Source of the DNA: Bacillus crepusculi
GTDB taxonomy: Bacteria; Bacillota; Bacilli; Bacillales; Bacillaceae
Direction of reading: 5' to 3'
Length of the DNA stretch: 64,000 bases
NCBI RefSeq assembly: GCF_014764715.1
Contig: NZ_JACXXE010000006.1
Location: 1-64,000 of the forward strand
Position 1 is the first letter of the stretch. Each line of letters starts with the position of its first letter. Of the stretch, positions 21,450 through 30,574 are shown in pieces. The notes below the pieces were generated by a model. The model ran no database searches. It was not told the DNA's origin and saw only the letters and a program-made list of their open reading frames with translations. A program made the position numbers and the translations under genes.

Positions 21450-21845
21450 ATGGATAAAGTGAGTTATCCTGACTTTTCGGTGGACTTAGTTGAAGCATGT
21501 TTGAAGTTTGGTTACTATTTTGAAGGAATGAATAAAGAGAATGTCACTCGATTAGTAGATCAATACAAAAAATTTTGGTTTATGATCAAAAAATATCCCG
21601 ATTGTTCTTTTGCCCCAAATACTGAAATTGATGAGGTTTGGCATTTACATATGCTGTTACCTCAAAACTATTATTATGATTGTATGTCTTATTTCGGCAT
21701 TATTTTAGCTCATGATGCTGGATTTGGGAATCAAGCTGATGAAGTGGATATATTAAATGAAATGTTTGATAGCGGGAATGATTTATGGGAAAAAGAATTT
21801 GGTTTTAGATTGCCTGATGAAAATGAACTTGAAAGGAAACCGTAA
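21450..21845 (+). CDS. GRDP/DUF1399-like protein with a DEVWHLHM motif
   Basis: The 131-residue soluble protein has the pattern YKKFWFMIKKYP (40-50), then EIDEVWHLHML (59-69), then YDCMSYFGIILAHD (76-89). This matches my memory of the glycine-rich-domain-protein-like family (PF07173, formerly DUF1399), whose core is DxxWHxH...YxxDC...G...HD. H65, H67, C78, H88 and D89 could bind a metal. No biochemical role of the bacterial versions is known to me. The ATG is adjacent to the transporter stop, with AAAAGGGG upstream, so the two are co-translated. It is a candidate maturation or immunity factor for the repeat peptide; that role is inference. Confidence 0.7.
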   Translation: MDKVSYPDFSVDLVEACLKFGYYFEGMNKENVTRLVDQYKKFWFMIKKYPDCSFAPNTEIDEVWHLHMLLPQNYYYDCMSYFGIILAHDAGFGNQADEVDILNEMFDSGNDLWEKEFGFRLPDENELERKP

Positions 21846-21905
21846 AATTGATAATAATTGCTTGACAGCGACACTAATATCAATTTAATTATACTTGACA
21901 TAAGG

Positions 21906-21971
21906 AAAGAAAAACAAAACCGTCTTATCTGCAAAAATGGTGCTACACAAGCAACTGCAGATAAGGCGGTT
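21906..21971 (-). terminator. long stem-loop, probable terminator of ysxD
   Basis: A 15-bp stem (21918-21932 with 21957-21971, one G-U pair) encloses a 24-base loop that can itself form a small TGCT/AGCA hairpin. Only on the minus strand is it followed by a T-rich run (TTTGTTTTTC), so it most likely ends ysxD transcription. On the plus strand it has no U-run but could still protect the cassette transcript's 3' end. Confidence 0.65.
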
Positions 21972-22072
21972 ATTGTCGTCGGTATCAATTAAAATACATA
22001 TTATTCTTCTCGTAAGATGTGTATTATAAAAACAGCCAATTGGTGGCTTATTAAACAATTTTATTGTATAAG

Positions 22073-22558
22073 TTATTTCCTTTTTAAAAATAATAAGAGG
22101 AGACTGACGGCAATCAATACATACGGCCAGTACAATTCAAAACCGGAAGTAGGGATTGAAAGTGTGCTAAGTTGCTTTGTAATTTGTTGGAAGAAATAAA
22201 GGAATAGACCTAGTGCAATGAGAACAACACTTTCTATTCGATATTCCTTTTTCTGTGATGACTTCATCAAAAGCGCGAGGCCAACGATGAACACAATCAT
22301 TGTAAATGTATCTGGCCAGTGTTCTAATTTCGGCTGAAGGATAAAATGTAGCGAAAGGCCCGTCATGAGCATACCGATAAACACATGAGAAGTTTCCTGC
22401 TCCTTCTTTCCTTGATATAAGAAAGCAAGGCCAAAAAACAGTACAAGTGTATACCATTTCTCCTGGTCCTTCCAGAAGTCAAATTGACCTCCTGAGAGAA
22501 TGGCATAAAGCGCTACAGCCAGCAAAGTGAGCGGCAGCAAAATGGATTTCTTCTTCAA
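22073..22558 (-). CDS. ysxD: membrane protein YsxD
   Basis: The 161-residue protein has five or six hydrophobic segments (for example ILLPLTLLAVALYAIL, HVFIGMLMTGLSLHFIL, TMIVFIVGLALLM and WPYVLIAVSLLLLFL), a short basic N-terminus and a basic C-terminus. It corresponds in position and orientation to B. subtilis ysxD between ysxC and hemA. Its function is unknown. The frame opens at GTG 22567, but its ribosome site would touch that codon. The TTG at 22558 has AAGGTG at the usual spacing and is preferred. Confidence 0.75.
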   Translation of the reverse strand: MKKKSILLPLTLLAVALYAILSGGQFDFWKDQEKWYTLVLFFGLAFLYQGKKEQETSHVFIGMLMTGLSLHFILQPKLEHWPDTFTMIVFIVGLALLMKSSQKKEYRIESVVLIALGLFLYFFQQITKQLSTLSIPTSGFELYWPYVLIAVSLLLLFLKRK

Positions 22559-22720
22559 AGATGTCACCTTCTTTTAAGCAGATCATTTGTCCGCACGCGC
22601 CAAATCTGGTAAATTGCTTGAAGTGATGATATGGCATAGTTGGGTGTCGAACATTTTTCTACTATATCACAACATTTTTGAAATCTGTTCACAATTTTTA
22701 TCCAGTTAAAAATGAATATA

Positions 22721-22729
22721 TGTTATAAT
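22721..22729 (+). promoter_or_regulatory. extended -10 of the hemA promoter
   Basis: TG-T-TATAAT with no strong -35. The TATAAT lies within the first PerR box, so PerR binding would cover the -10. Confidence 0.65.
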
Positions 22730-22737
22730 CATTATAA
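22723..22737 (+). promoter_or_regulatory. PerR box 1 of the hem operon
   Basis: TTATAATCATTATAA is an exact match to the Per box consensus TTATAATNATTATAA. PerR control of hemAXCDBL is established in B. subtilis: derepression by peroxide or metal limitation raises haem supply for catalase. Confidence 0.9.
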
Positions 22738-22752
22738 ATAATAAATTCTATA

Positions 22753-22767
22753 TTGTAATTATTATAA
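22753..22767 (+). promoter_or_regulatory. PerR box 2 of the hem operon
   Basis: TTGTAATTATTATAA matches the Per box at all but one fixed position. It lies exactly 30 bases after box 1, on the same DNA face, which would allow two dimers to bind side by side. Confidence 0.7.
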
Positions 22768-22801
22768 ATTAGACAGGGCGTTGGGGGTGCAAGCTGAAGT
22801 T

Positions 22802-24169
22802 ATGCATATTCTTGTTGTGGGTTTAGATTATAAAACAGCCCCTGTTGAGATACGGGAACAGCTGAGCTTTGAACCGAGTGAGCTCGGAACAGCGATGTCC
22901 AAGCTTAAAGAAGAAAAAAGCATTCTAGAGAATATCGTCATCTCAACATGTAACCGAACGGAGATCTACGCAGTTGTAGATCAGCTTCATACTGGCCGGT
23001 TTTATATAAAAAGATTTTTAGCAGATTGGTTTGGTTTAGAAAAGGAAGATGTCTCTCCATATTTGAAGTTTTATGAAAATGATGGAGCGGTTGAGCATTT
23101 ATTCCGTGTCGCTTGTGGACTGGATTCCATGGTGATAGGTGAAACACAAATACTCGGCCAGGTGCGATCCAGCTTTAAAGTAGCTCAAGAGGAGAAGACC
23201 ATTGGTACCGTTTTCAATTATTTATTTAAGCAGGCGGTCACCGTTGCGAAACGCTCTCATGCGGAAACGGATATTGCGTCTAATGCCGTCTCTGTCAGCT
23301 ATGCAGCTGTCGAGCTTGCCAAAAAAATCTTTGGACGTCTTTCTGATAAGCATGTCCTTATTCTTGGTGCGGGTAAAATGGGCGAGCTTGCGGCACAAAA
23401 CCTTCAAGGCCAAGGAATTGGTCAGGTGACGGTCATCAATCGAACATATGAGAAGGCAAAAGAATTGGCCGGTCGTTTTTCAGGAGAGCCTAAAAGCTTA
23501 AACCAATTAGAAAAGACATTATCAGAGGCAGATATTGTCATTAGCTCGACTGGTGCTAAACAATTTGTCATTACAAAAGAAATGGTCGAAGGTGCAAATA
23601 AAAAGCGGAAGGGCAGACCCTTATTTATGGTGGATATTGCTGTACCCCGCGATTTAGATCCCGCCATTTCTGACGTAGAGGGTGCTTTTTTGTATGACAT
23701 TGATGACCTTGAGGGCATTGTGGCAGCTAACTTAAAAGAGCGCCGCGTGGTGGCTGAGCAGGTTGAGCTTCTCATTGAAGCAGAGATAGTTGAATTTAAG
23801 CAATGGCTCAATACGCTCGGTGTTGTTCCTGTTATTTCTGCTCTAAGAGAAAAGGCGCTCACGATTCAAGCGGATACGATGCAAAGCCTTGAACGAAAGC
23901 TTCCAAACCTCACACACCGTGAAATGAAGCTGTTAAATAAACATACGAAAAGCATCATCAATCAAATGCTGAAAGATCCTATCTTAAAGGCAAAAGAAAT
24001 TGCCGGGGAGCCGAATGCAGAGGAGAAGCTTTTACTCTTTAAGGAAATCTTTGATTTACAGGTTGAAGATGAAGAGCAAAATGTGGAGCCTGTCCAAGTA
24101 GAGCAAGGGTCATTTCAGCTGTTTAAATCAAATATGGCACAAGGCTTTGCTACAGTTGCCAGTGAGTGA
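22802..24169 (+). CDS. hemA: glutamyl-tRNA reductase
   Basis: From ATG 22802 the enzyme has 455 residues, as in B. subtilis. It reduces Glu-tRNA to glutamate semialdehyde, the first and controlled step of the C5 haem pathway. The catalytic Cys is C50 in STCNRTEIY. The NADPH-binding [13 protein letters not shown] is near residue 185 and a helical dimerisation domain follows. An upstream in-frame TTG at 22781 would add seven residues. The gene leads the hemAXCDBL operon behind a PerR-controlled promoter. Confidence 0.96.
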   Translation: MHILVVGLDYKTAPVEIREQLSFEPSELGTAMSKLKEEKSILENIVISTCNRTEIYAVVDQLHTGRFYIKRFLADWFGLEKEDVSPYLKFYENDGAVEHLFRVACGLDSMVIGETQILGQVRSSFKVAQEEKTIGTVFNYLFKQAVTVAKRSHAETDIASNAVSVSYAAVELAKKIFGRLSDKHVLILGAGKMGELAAQNLQGQGIGQVTVINRTYEKAKELAGRFSGEPKSLNQLEKTLSEADIVISSTGAKQFVITKEMVEGANKKRKGRPLFMVDIAVPRDLDPAISDVEGAFLYDIDDLEGIVAANLKERRVVAEQVELLIEAEIVEFKQWLNTLGVVPVISALREKALTIQADTMQSLERKLPNLTHREMKLLNKHTKSIINQMLKDPILKAKEIAGEPNAEEKLLLFKEIFDLQVEDEEQNVEPVQVEQGSFQLFKSNMAQGFATVASE

Positions 24170-24176
24170 TTAAGCG

Positions 24177-25007
24177 ATGATGGAATCCATTGTAGCGAGA
24201 CTCAACGAAGCGACGATCTTGATCTATGCACTAAGTGTCTTGTTCTATTTCATAGATTTTCTTCAACACAACCGGAAGGCTGGAAAAATGGCTTTCTGGT
24301 TGCTTTCTATTGTCTGGCTGCTGCAAACAGTCTATATGTTTTATATTATGATGGAAACAGACCGATTCCCTGTGTTGAATGTAGCAGAGGGGTTATATTT
24401 TTATACGTGGGTGCTTGTGACACTGTCACTTGTCCTCACAAAAGTATTACGCGTTGAGTTTATTGTTTTTTTTACAAATGTGATTGGTTTTTCCATGATG
24501 GCGATTCACACCTTTACCCCATCTGATCTCCATTCGGCTGAATTGGCGGGTAAGCTGACGAGTGAACTGCTCGTGATTCATATTACGATGGCCATTTTAT
24601 CATACGGTGCCTTTTCACTTTCATTTGCTTTTTCGCTTCTTTATCTCTTTCAATATCGTTTGCTGAAAAAGAAACAATGGGGAAAATGGCTTCTGAGAAT
24701 TGAAGACTTATCCAAGCTTGATCATATGGCCTACGTGTTAAATATTATTGGCGTGCCAATGCTCTTGCTTAGTTTGATTCTTGGCATTATTTGGGCATAT
24801 ATTTCGTATGATACGTTGTACTGGACAGATGCAAAGGTGCTTGGTTCGTTTATTATGCTGTTTTTATACGGCTTTTATTTATATATCAGATTGGTGCGAA
24901 ATATGCAGGGCAAAGTCGTGGCACGGTGGAATGTCGCTTCATTTCTTGTGCTGATGATCAATTATTTTCTGCTTGGTAGCTTATCAACCTTTCATTGGTT
25001 TCAATAA
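24177..25007 (+). CDS. hemX: HemX, membrane protein controlling HemA level
   Basis: The 276-residue protein has about eight membrane segments and resembles CcsA/ResC cytochrome-assembly proteins (LLVIHITMAILSYGAFSLSFAFSLLYLFQ). In B. subtilis HemX lowers the cellular amount of HemA. It follows hemA by seven bases. Two adjacent ATGs (24177, 24180) are possible starts, and the ribosome site is weak, which suggests coupling to hemA. Confidence 0.9.
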   Translation: MMESIVARLNEATILIYALSVLFYFIDFLQHNRKAGKMAFWLLSIVWLLQTVYMFYIMMETDRFPVLNVAEGLYFYTWVLVTLSLVLTKVLRVEFIVFFTNVIGFSMMAIHTFTPSDLHSAELAGKLTSELLVIHITMAILSYGAFSLSFAFSLLYLFQYRLLKKKQWGKWLLRIEDLSKLDHMAYVLNIIGVPMLLLSLILGIIWAYISYDTLYWTDAKVLGSFIMLFLYGFYLYIRLVRNMQGKVVARWNVASFLVLMINYFLLGSLSTFHWFQ

Positions 25008-25044
25008 TGATGAGTCTTAAGGGCATTGTCGGGAGGAAGACGTA

Positions 25045-25980
25045 TTGCGTACAATTAAAGTAGGTTCTAGACGAAGTAAGCTTGCAATTACACAAACAAA
25101 ATGGGTCATTCAAAAGCTGTCTGAACTAAACCCTTCTTATTCTTTTGAAATAAAAGAGATTGTGACAAAGGGTGATCAAATTTTAGATGTAACCTTATCA
25201 AAAGTGGGCGGAAAAGGACTGTTTGTCAAAGAGATTGAACAGGCGATGCTGAATCATGACATCGATATGGCGGTGCACAGCATGAAGGATATGCCAGCCG
25301 CTCTTCCGGAAGGTTTAGTCATTGGCTGTATTCCTGAGCGTGAAGATGTGCGGGATGCACTTATTTCGAAGAATCATCTTCGTCTTCATGAGCTGCCAAA
25401 GGGAGCGGTTGTGGGGACGAGCAGCTTACGTCGCAGTGCCCAGCTTCTTCAGGAGAGACCAGATCTTGAGATTAAATGGATCCGGGGAAACATTGATACA
25501 AGACTTGAGAAACTGAAAAATGAAGAATATGATGCCATTATTCTAGCGGCTGCCGGTCTATCCAGAATGGGGTGGAGCAAGGAGGTTGTGTCGGAATTTT
25601 TATCTCCTGATACATGCCTGCCCGCCGTTGGACAAGGTGCGCTGTCGATCGAATGCCGCGGAGATGATGAAGAGCTATTGAAGCTTTTAGCTCAATTCAC
25701 GAATGAATATACGAAGAAAACGGTTCTTGCTGAAAGAGCCTTTCTTAAACAAATGGATGGCAGCTGCCAGGTGCCGATCGCTGGTTACGCCACGATGAAT
25801 GAACGTGATGAAATTGAACTGACGGGTCTTGTGGCATCAGCTGATGGACATACAATTATTCGAGAAACAGTGACTGGGACTGAACCTGAGGCGATTGGGA
25901 CAGCGTGTGCGAAGCAGATGGCTGATAAGGGAGCGAAAGATTTGATCGACAAGGTGAAAAAGGATCTGTCCTCCCAATGA
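25045..25980 (+). CDS. hemC: hydroxymethylbilane synthase (porphobilinogen deaminase)
   Basis: The 311-residue enzyme polymerises four porphobilinogens. It has the N-terminal [13 protein letters not shown], the substrate arginines in [11 protein letters not shown] and [10 protein letters not shown], and the dipyrromethane cofactor cysteine in [12 protein letters not shown] near residue 241. The TTG start has GGGAGGA upstream. It overlaps hemD by four bases. Confidence 0.96.
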   Translation: MRTIKVGSRRSKLAITQTKWVIQKLSELNPSYSFEIKEIVTKGDQILDVTLSKVGGKGLFVKEIEQAMLNHDIDMAVHSMKDMPAALPEGLVIGCIPEREDVRDALISKNHLRLHELPKGAVVGTSSLRRSAQLLQERPDLEIKWIRGNIDTRLEKLKNEEYDAIILAAAGLSRMGWSKEVVSEFLSPDTCLPAVGQGALSIECRGDDEELLKLLAQFTNEYTKKTVLAERAFLKQMDGSCQVPIAGYATMNERDEIELTGLVASADGHTIIRETVTGTEPEAIGTACAKQMADKGAKDLIDKVKKDLSSQ

Positions 25981-26768
25981 CCATCGCCAAATCGCTTCAC
26001 GGACAGACGGTGCTTGTCACTCGAAATGAACGTCAAGCGGGCGTGTTTCAGCAGAAAATTGAAGCGCTGAACGGTCATGCTGTTTTAACTTCTCTTATAA
26101 GGTTTGAGCCGGCGCTCACAAAAGAAAAAGCGGAGGCCTTTTTAAAGGACTTAGAGAATAGCCATTGGCTTGTTTTCACGAGTGTGAATGGTGCATCTTT
26201 TTTTCTTAGCTATATACAAGAGCATCATTTACATAAGAGTTTATCCCACTTGAAAGTGGCTGCTGTAGGAGAGAAAACCTCTGCCTATCTTGAGCAGCAA
26301 GGCTTCAAGGTGGATGTGGTCCCAGAACGATTTATAGCGGAAGAGCTGGCAGATGCCTTACTTGAACAGGTGCATCCGGGAGAGTGTGTGTTTGTAGCAA
26401 AAGGACACCTGTCACGAGATGTGGTGAAGCAAACCCTCGTTCCACTTGGCATAGAAGTAAAGGAATGGATTTTATATGAAACAGTCAAGGATGAGGAGGG
26501 AATTGCCGCTCTTAAATCGGCAATGATGGAGCAATCATTTGATTTTATTACATTTACGAGCTCATCCACTGTGCATTCTTTTATGCATGCCATGGAGGCA
26601 GATGTAGCGAAGTTAGCGTCAGCTGACACTTGTTTTGTGACGATCGGTCCTCTGACAAAAGAGGCACTGCTTCAATACGGGATTTCTTCTGAAACCCCAG
26701 ATACTTATACGATAGACGGGATGCTTGATTTGATGTGCCGTCTATCTGAAAGGAAGTTGAACCAATGA
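25977..26768 (+). CDS. hemD: uroporphyrinogen-III synthase
   Basis: The 263-residue protein has the two-domain HemD layout with low sequence conservation. Recognisable pieces are [10 protein letters not shown] at the start, [13 protein letters not shown] near residue 60 and [13 protein letters not shown] near residue 185. It closes the tetrapyrrole ring with inversion of ring D. Four-base overlaps with hemC and hemB show tight coupling. Confidence 0.93.
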   Translation: MTIAKSLHGQTVLVTRNERQAGVFQQKIEALNGHAVLTSLIRFEPALTKEKAEAFLKDLENSHWLVFTSVNGASFFLSYIQEHHLHKSLSHLKVAAVGEKTSAYLEQQGFKVDVVPERFIAEELADALLEQVHPGECVFVAKGHLSRDVVKQTLVPLGIEVKEWILYETVKDEEGIAALKSAMMEQSFDFITFTSSSTVHSFMHAMEADVAKLASADTCFVTIGPLTKEALLQYGISSETPDTYTIDGMLDLMCRLSERKLNQ

Positions 26769-27736
26769 TGAAATTTAATAGACACCGCAGATTGCGTACA
26801 AGCGCAGGAATGAGAGAGCTAGTCAGAGAAACCTTTTTGAGACCCTCTGATTTTATTTATCCGATCTTTTTTGTAGAGGGAGAAAATGTCCGGAAAGAAG
26901 TCCCTTCAATGCCGGGTGTCTATCACATTTCGGTGGATCTTGTGAAAGAAGAGGTTCAGGAGCTTGTTGATCTTGGCATTAAATCCATCATTGTATTTGG
27001 TGTCCCAGATCATAAAGACCATGTTGGCAGTGAGGCGTATCACGATCATGGCATTGTTCAAAGAGCCACGCTTGAGATCAAAAAGCACTTCCCTGAGCTT
27101 GTTGTCATTGCAGATACTTGCTTATGCCAATATACAGACCATGGACATTGCGGAATCGTTGAAGATGGTGAAATTTTAAATGATGAATCTCTTCAGCTTT
27201 TAGCAAAAACAGCTGTTAGCCAAGCACGCGCAGGTGCAGATATCATTGCTCCTTCAAACATGATGGATGGCTTTGTTGTTGCAATCCGTGAGGCACTTGA
27301 TGAAGCTGGTTTTATTCATGTGCCTGTGATGTCATATGCCGTGAAATACGCAAGTGCTTTTTACGGTCCGTTTCGTGATGCGGCGCATAGTACACCGCAG
27401 TTTGGAGATCGTAAAACGTATCAAATGGACCCTGCAAACCGTTTAGAGGCGCTGAGAGAGGCGCAGTCTGACGTCGAAGAGGGGGCTGACTTCCTGATTG
27501 TCAAACCATCTCTTTCTTATTTAGATATTATGCGTGATGTGAAAAATGAATTTACACTCCCTATTGTCGCTTACAATGTGAGCGGAGAGTATGCAATGGT
27601 CAAAGCCGCTGCTCAAAATGGCTGGATTTCTGAAAAAGAGCTTGTTCTTGAAATGCTGACAAGCATGAAACGTGCAGGAGCAGAATTAATCATTACGTAT
27701 CATGCAAAAGATGCAGCAAAATGGCTGTCAGAATAA
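26765..27736 (+). CDS. hemB: delta-aminolevulinic acid dehydratase (porphobilinogen synthase)
   Basis: The 323-residue TIM-barrel enzyme joins two ALA molecules. The zinc-type cysteine cluster [14 protein letters not shown] is present, as are the two active-site lysines in [16 protein letters not shown] and [12 protein letters not shown]. Two adjacent ATGs (26765, 26768) follow an AAGGAAG site. It overlaps hemD. Confidence 0.96.
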   Translation: MMKFNRHRRLRTSAGMRELVRETFLRPSDFIYPIFFVEGENVRKEVPSMPGVYHISVDLVKEEVQELVDLGIKSIIVFGVPDHKDHVGSEAYHDHGIVQRATLEIKKHFPELVVIADTCLCQYTDHGHCGIVEDGEILNDESLQLLAKTAVSQARAGADIIAPSNMMDGFVVAIREALDEAGFIHVPVMSYAVKYASAFYGPFRDAAHSTPQFGDRKTYQMDPANRLEALREAQSDVEEGADFLIVKPSLSYLDIMRDVKNEFTLPIVAYNVSGEYAMVKAAAQNGWISEKELVLEMLTSMKRAGAELIITYHAKDAAKWLSE

Positions 27737-27763
27737 AGAACGGAAAGACAGGAGGACGTTGAA

Positions 27764-29056
27764 ATGGGACGTAGCTATGAAAACTCGAAGCAAGCATTTA
27801 AAGAAGCGCAGCAATTAATGCCTGGTGGTGTCAACAGCCCTGTACGTGCATTTAAATCAGTTAACACAGACCCTATTTTTATGGAGCGAGGCAAAGGTTC
27901 AAAGATATACGATATTGATGGAAATGAATATATCGATTATGTCTTATCATGGGGACCGCTCATTTTAGGACATACGAATGACCGTGTGGTTGAAAGCATT
28001 CAGCGAGTAGCTGAATATGGGACAAGCTTCGGTGCTTCTACTTTAGTTGAAAATGAATTAGCTAAGCTTGTCACAGAACGAGTTCCTTCCATTGAGGTTA
28101 TTCGGATGGTCAGCTCTGGAACAGAGGCGACCATGAGTGCGCTTCGTCTAGCTCGCGGCTTTACAGGCAGAAATAAAATTGTGAAATTTGAAGGCTGCTA
28201 TCATGGCCACGGTGATTCTTTACTAATTAAAGCGGGTTCAGGTGTGGCAACGCTTGGACTTCCAGATAGTCCTGGTGTTCCTGAAGGTACTGCAAGTAAT
28301 ACGATCACAGTGCCATACAATGATTTAGAAAGCATCCAAGTTGCTTTTCAAGAATTTGGAGACGATATCGCAGGTGTGATTGTAGAGCCGGTTGCAGGAA
28401 ATATGGGCGTTGTTCCGCCGCAAGAGGGGTTCTTGCAAGGATTGAGAGATATCACGGAGCAATACGGATCCTTACTCATTTTTGATGAGGTCATGACAGG
28501 CTTCCGAGTAGATTATCACTGCGCGCAAGGCTATTTTGGCGTCAAGCCTGATCTGACGTGCCTTGGTAAAGTGATTGGAGGCGGTCTCCCGGTCGGCGCT
28601 TATGGCGGAAGAGCGGATATTATGAGACAAATTGCGCCAAGTGGTCCGATTTATCAAGCAGGAACGTTATCTGGTAATCCTCTTGCGATGACAGCAGGCT
28701 TAGAAACCTTAAAACAGCTGACACCTGAGTCGTATGAAGAATTTAGACGAAAAGGCGATCGGCTAGAAGAAGGCATTTCGAAAGCAGCCAAAGCACACGG
28801 GATTCCATTAACGTTTAACCGTGCGGGTTCCATGATCGGATTTTTCTTTACGAATGAAGAAGTCATGAATTATGACAAAGCGAAAACAGCTGATCTCGCT
28901 TTATTCGCTGAATTTTACAAGGAAATGGCTGACCACGGCATCTTCCTTCCACCTTCTCAATTCGAAGGATTGTTCCTATCAACTGCTCATACGGATGAAG
29001 ACATCGAATATACGATTGAGACAGTGGAAAAGGTTTTTCAAAAACTACAACGATAA
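27764..29056 (+). CDS. hemL: glutamate-1-semialdehyde 2,1-aminomutase
   Basis: The 430-residue class III PLP enzyme converts glutamate semialdehyde to [13 protein letters not shown] holds the PLP-contacting Asp and the lysine is in [18 protein letters not shown] near residue 267. An ACAGGAGGACG site precedes the ATG. It is the last gene of the hem operon, which is followed by a structured stretch and a terminator. Confidence 0.96.
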   Translation: MGRSYENSKQAFKEAQQLMPGGVNSPVRAFKSVNTDPIFMERGKGSKIYDIDGNEYIDYVLSWGPLILGHTNDRVVESIQRVAEYGTSFGASTLVENELAKLVTERVPSIEVIRMVSSGTEATMSALRLARGFTGRNKIVKFEGCYHGHGDSLLIKAGSGVATLGLPDSPGVPEGTASNTITVPYNDLESIQVAFQEFGDDIAGVIVEPVAGNMGVVPPQEGFLQGLRDITEQYGSLLIFDEVMTGFRVDYHCAQGYFGVKPDLTCLGKVIGGGLPVGAYGGRADIMRQIAPSGPIYQAGTLSGNPLAMTAGLETLKQLTPESYEEFRRKGDRLEEGISKAAKAHGIPLTFNRAGSMIGFFFTNEEVMNYDKAKTADLALFAEFYKEMADHGIFLPPSQFEGLFLSTAHTDEDIEYTIETVEKVFQKLQR

Positions 29057-29074
29057 ACAATTTAGCGTGATAGA

Positions 29075-29183
29075 AAGCCCTTGAAGTCTAGAAAGGACGA
29101 GTACTGGAGCGGAGCGAATTTAAGATTCGTGAGCACCGGCACGCGGGACTGACAAAGAATGAGAGGGTTTGTCTACACGCTGG
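29075..29183 (+). ncRNA. structured intergenic RNA candidate after hemL
   Basis: Three stems can be drawn. GTACTGG pairs with CCGGCAC (29101-29142, one mismatch). Inside it CGAAT pairs with ATTCG around a five-base loop. GACAAA pairs with TTTGTC at 29151-29173. The stretch ends at the terminator 29184-29211. Its 5' part GAAAGGACGAGTA resembles the start of a T-box, but there is no AGAGAG motif and no TGGTACCGCG. It could be the hem operon 3' UTR, an sRNA or a riboregulator; no family was recognised. Confidence 0.4.
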
Positions 29184-29211
29184 GCCGATATGGGGACATA
29201 TCGGCTTTTTT
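29184..29211 (+). terminator. terminator of the hem operon
   Basis: GCCGATAT pairs perfectly with ATATCGGC, followed by six Ts. Confidence 0.93.
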
Positions 29212-29228
29212 GCGTCGGAGAAAACCAA

Positions 29229-29257
29229 TCATATTTTCACCGCCTCCCACATACACC
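29229..29257 (+). promoter_or_regulatory. SigE promoter of spoVID
   Basis: TCATATT fits the SigE -35 KMATATT at every position. After a 14-base spacer CATACACC matches the -10 CATACAHT at seven of eight. This places spoVID in the mother cell. Confidence 0.75.
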
Positions 29258-29310
29258 TGTATTGACATCTAATTTTATTTTGAAGGATTAGATGAAAGGA
29301 GGACACCGAC

Positions 29311-30543
29311 TTGTCTCAAAACAATCGATTACAGTTTTCGGTAGAAGAATCCATTTATTTCAAAAGCGGACAGGAAGTCAGTGAGCTGCTGTCAATTTCT
29401 CTCGATCCTGACATTCTCGTTCAAGAAGTGAATGATTATGTTTCCATTAGAGGTTCACTCGAGCTAACAGGAGAATACAACATAAATCAAGAGGAGCTAT
29501 TGGGTGAATTGAGTTCCTATGCATCATACAGGCAAGCTGATGAGGTGAAGGTAAGAGAGGATGGAACAGCAGAGCTTCTGCATCAATTTCCAGTCGATAT
29601 CACCATTCCTAAGAACAAGATCAGTCATTTAAATGATGTGTTTGTGTTTATTGATGCATTTGATTACCAGCTGACAGAAAGTCGTTTGCTCACCATTCAG
29701 GCTGACTTAGCGATTGAGGGTCTGTTAGATGAGGAAACGCCTCAAGCTCCTGTAGAGGATCCCTATGAATTTGTCCATCGGTCTGAAGAGGAGTATGGCG
29801 ATGTGACCTATGAATATCAGGCGCAGCCGGAACTTGAGGACCAAGAAGAGCTGCAAGGTGATGAACGTGAGGATGACGATGAACAGGCTGCATTACAAAA
29901 TGACGTCCGAACGGAGCAAGAAGAAATAGACATAGAGCTGGTGAATATGGAAGAAGAGGAAGAGCCGGAAGAATTAGAAGAGCCGGAGGACCAAGAAGAA
30001 GCAGTGGCGCTTGGTTATCGCTCCATCCCCGAGGCAGAGGTGCAAGAGCCACCATTTTTTGAACCGCCTAAGCTATTAGAAGAAGAGGAGCGAGATGAGA
30101 CGTTCTTTGAGGTGGAAGTGAGAAGAGATCCTGAAGCAGCCGAAGAGCAAGAAGAAACAGTGCCAGCGTATCCGGCATTTGAACCAACTTCTTATCAGAT
30201 GGAGCCAGATGACACTTATCAAATTGAACGATTATATGAACGGGAAGCCCCAAAAGTGTATGAGTCTGCTCAAGAAGCGGAGGAGCCTGAAGATGACGTG
30301 AGAGAAACGTCTGGCAGTGAGAATTCTCTTTATTTAACGAAGCTGTTCGCTAAGCAGGAGGAGGAAGATTTTTCTCGCATGAAAATTTGTATAGTTCAGC
30401 AAGAAGATACGGTCGATCGTATTTGTGAGCGATATCAGTTGAATGTGCAGCAGCTCCTTCGAACGAACTCATTATCGGTTGATGCGGAGCTTGAAGAAGG
30501 GCAGATTCTTTATATTCCTGAATATCAAAAAAGCAATGCATAG
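29311..30543 (+). CDS. spoVID: stage VI sporulation protein D, spore coat encasement factor
   Basis: The 410-residue protein has a conserved N-terminal domain (about residues 1-125), a long Glu-rich low-complexity middle (about 130-330) and a C-terminal LysM-like domain (about 358-405: ICIVQQEDTVDRICERYQLN...ILYIPE). SpoVID drives coat encasement with SpoIVA and SafA on the forespore surface. The TTG start has AAAGGAGG upstream. safA, a partner of SpoVID, is also in this window. Confidence 0.93.
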   Translation: MSQNNRLQFSVEESIYFKSGQEVSELLSISLDPDILVQEVNDYVSIRGSLELTGEYNINQEELLGELSSYASYRQADEVKVREDGTAELLHQFPVDITIPKNKISHLNDVFVFIDAFDYQLTESRLLTIQADLAIEGLLDEETPQAPVEDPYEFVHRSEEEYGDVTYEYQAQPELEDQEELQGDEREDDDEQAALQNDVRTEQEEIDIELVNMEEEEEPEELEEPEDQEEAVALGYRSIPEAEVQEPPFFEPPKLLEEEERDETFFEVEVRRDPEAAEEQEETVPAYPAFEPTSYQMEPDDTYQIERLYEREAPKVYESAQEAEEPEDDVRETSGSENSLYLTKLFAKQEEEDFSRMKICIVQQEDTVDRICERYQLNVQQLLRTNSLSVDAELEEGQILYIPEYQKSNA

Positions 30544-30574
30544 CAAGCGATGACCGACCGAGAAAATGTGGTGA

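Noticed and set aside
21731..21988. 85-codon open frame on the minus strand over the end of the WHxH gene
   Set aside because: No ribosome site, it crosses the long stem-loop, and most of its length is the antisense of a better-supported gene.
21933..21991. Plus-strand frame ending ...KAVIVVGIN after the cassette, as a gene remnant
   Set aside because: No start codon with a ribosome site and it is built from the stem-loop itself; the terminator explanation is simpler.
29075..29211. A T-box riboswitch upstream of spoVID
   Set aside because: Only the first few bases resemble a T-box. The AGAGAG stem I motif and the TGGTACCGCG sequence are absent and spoVID is not an amino-acid gene.
29690..30055. 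121-codon minus-strand frame rich in Leu and Pro
   Set aside because: Antisense of the Glu-rich middle of spoVID; no ribosome site.
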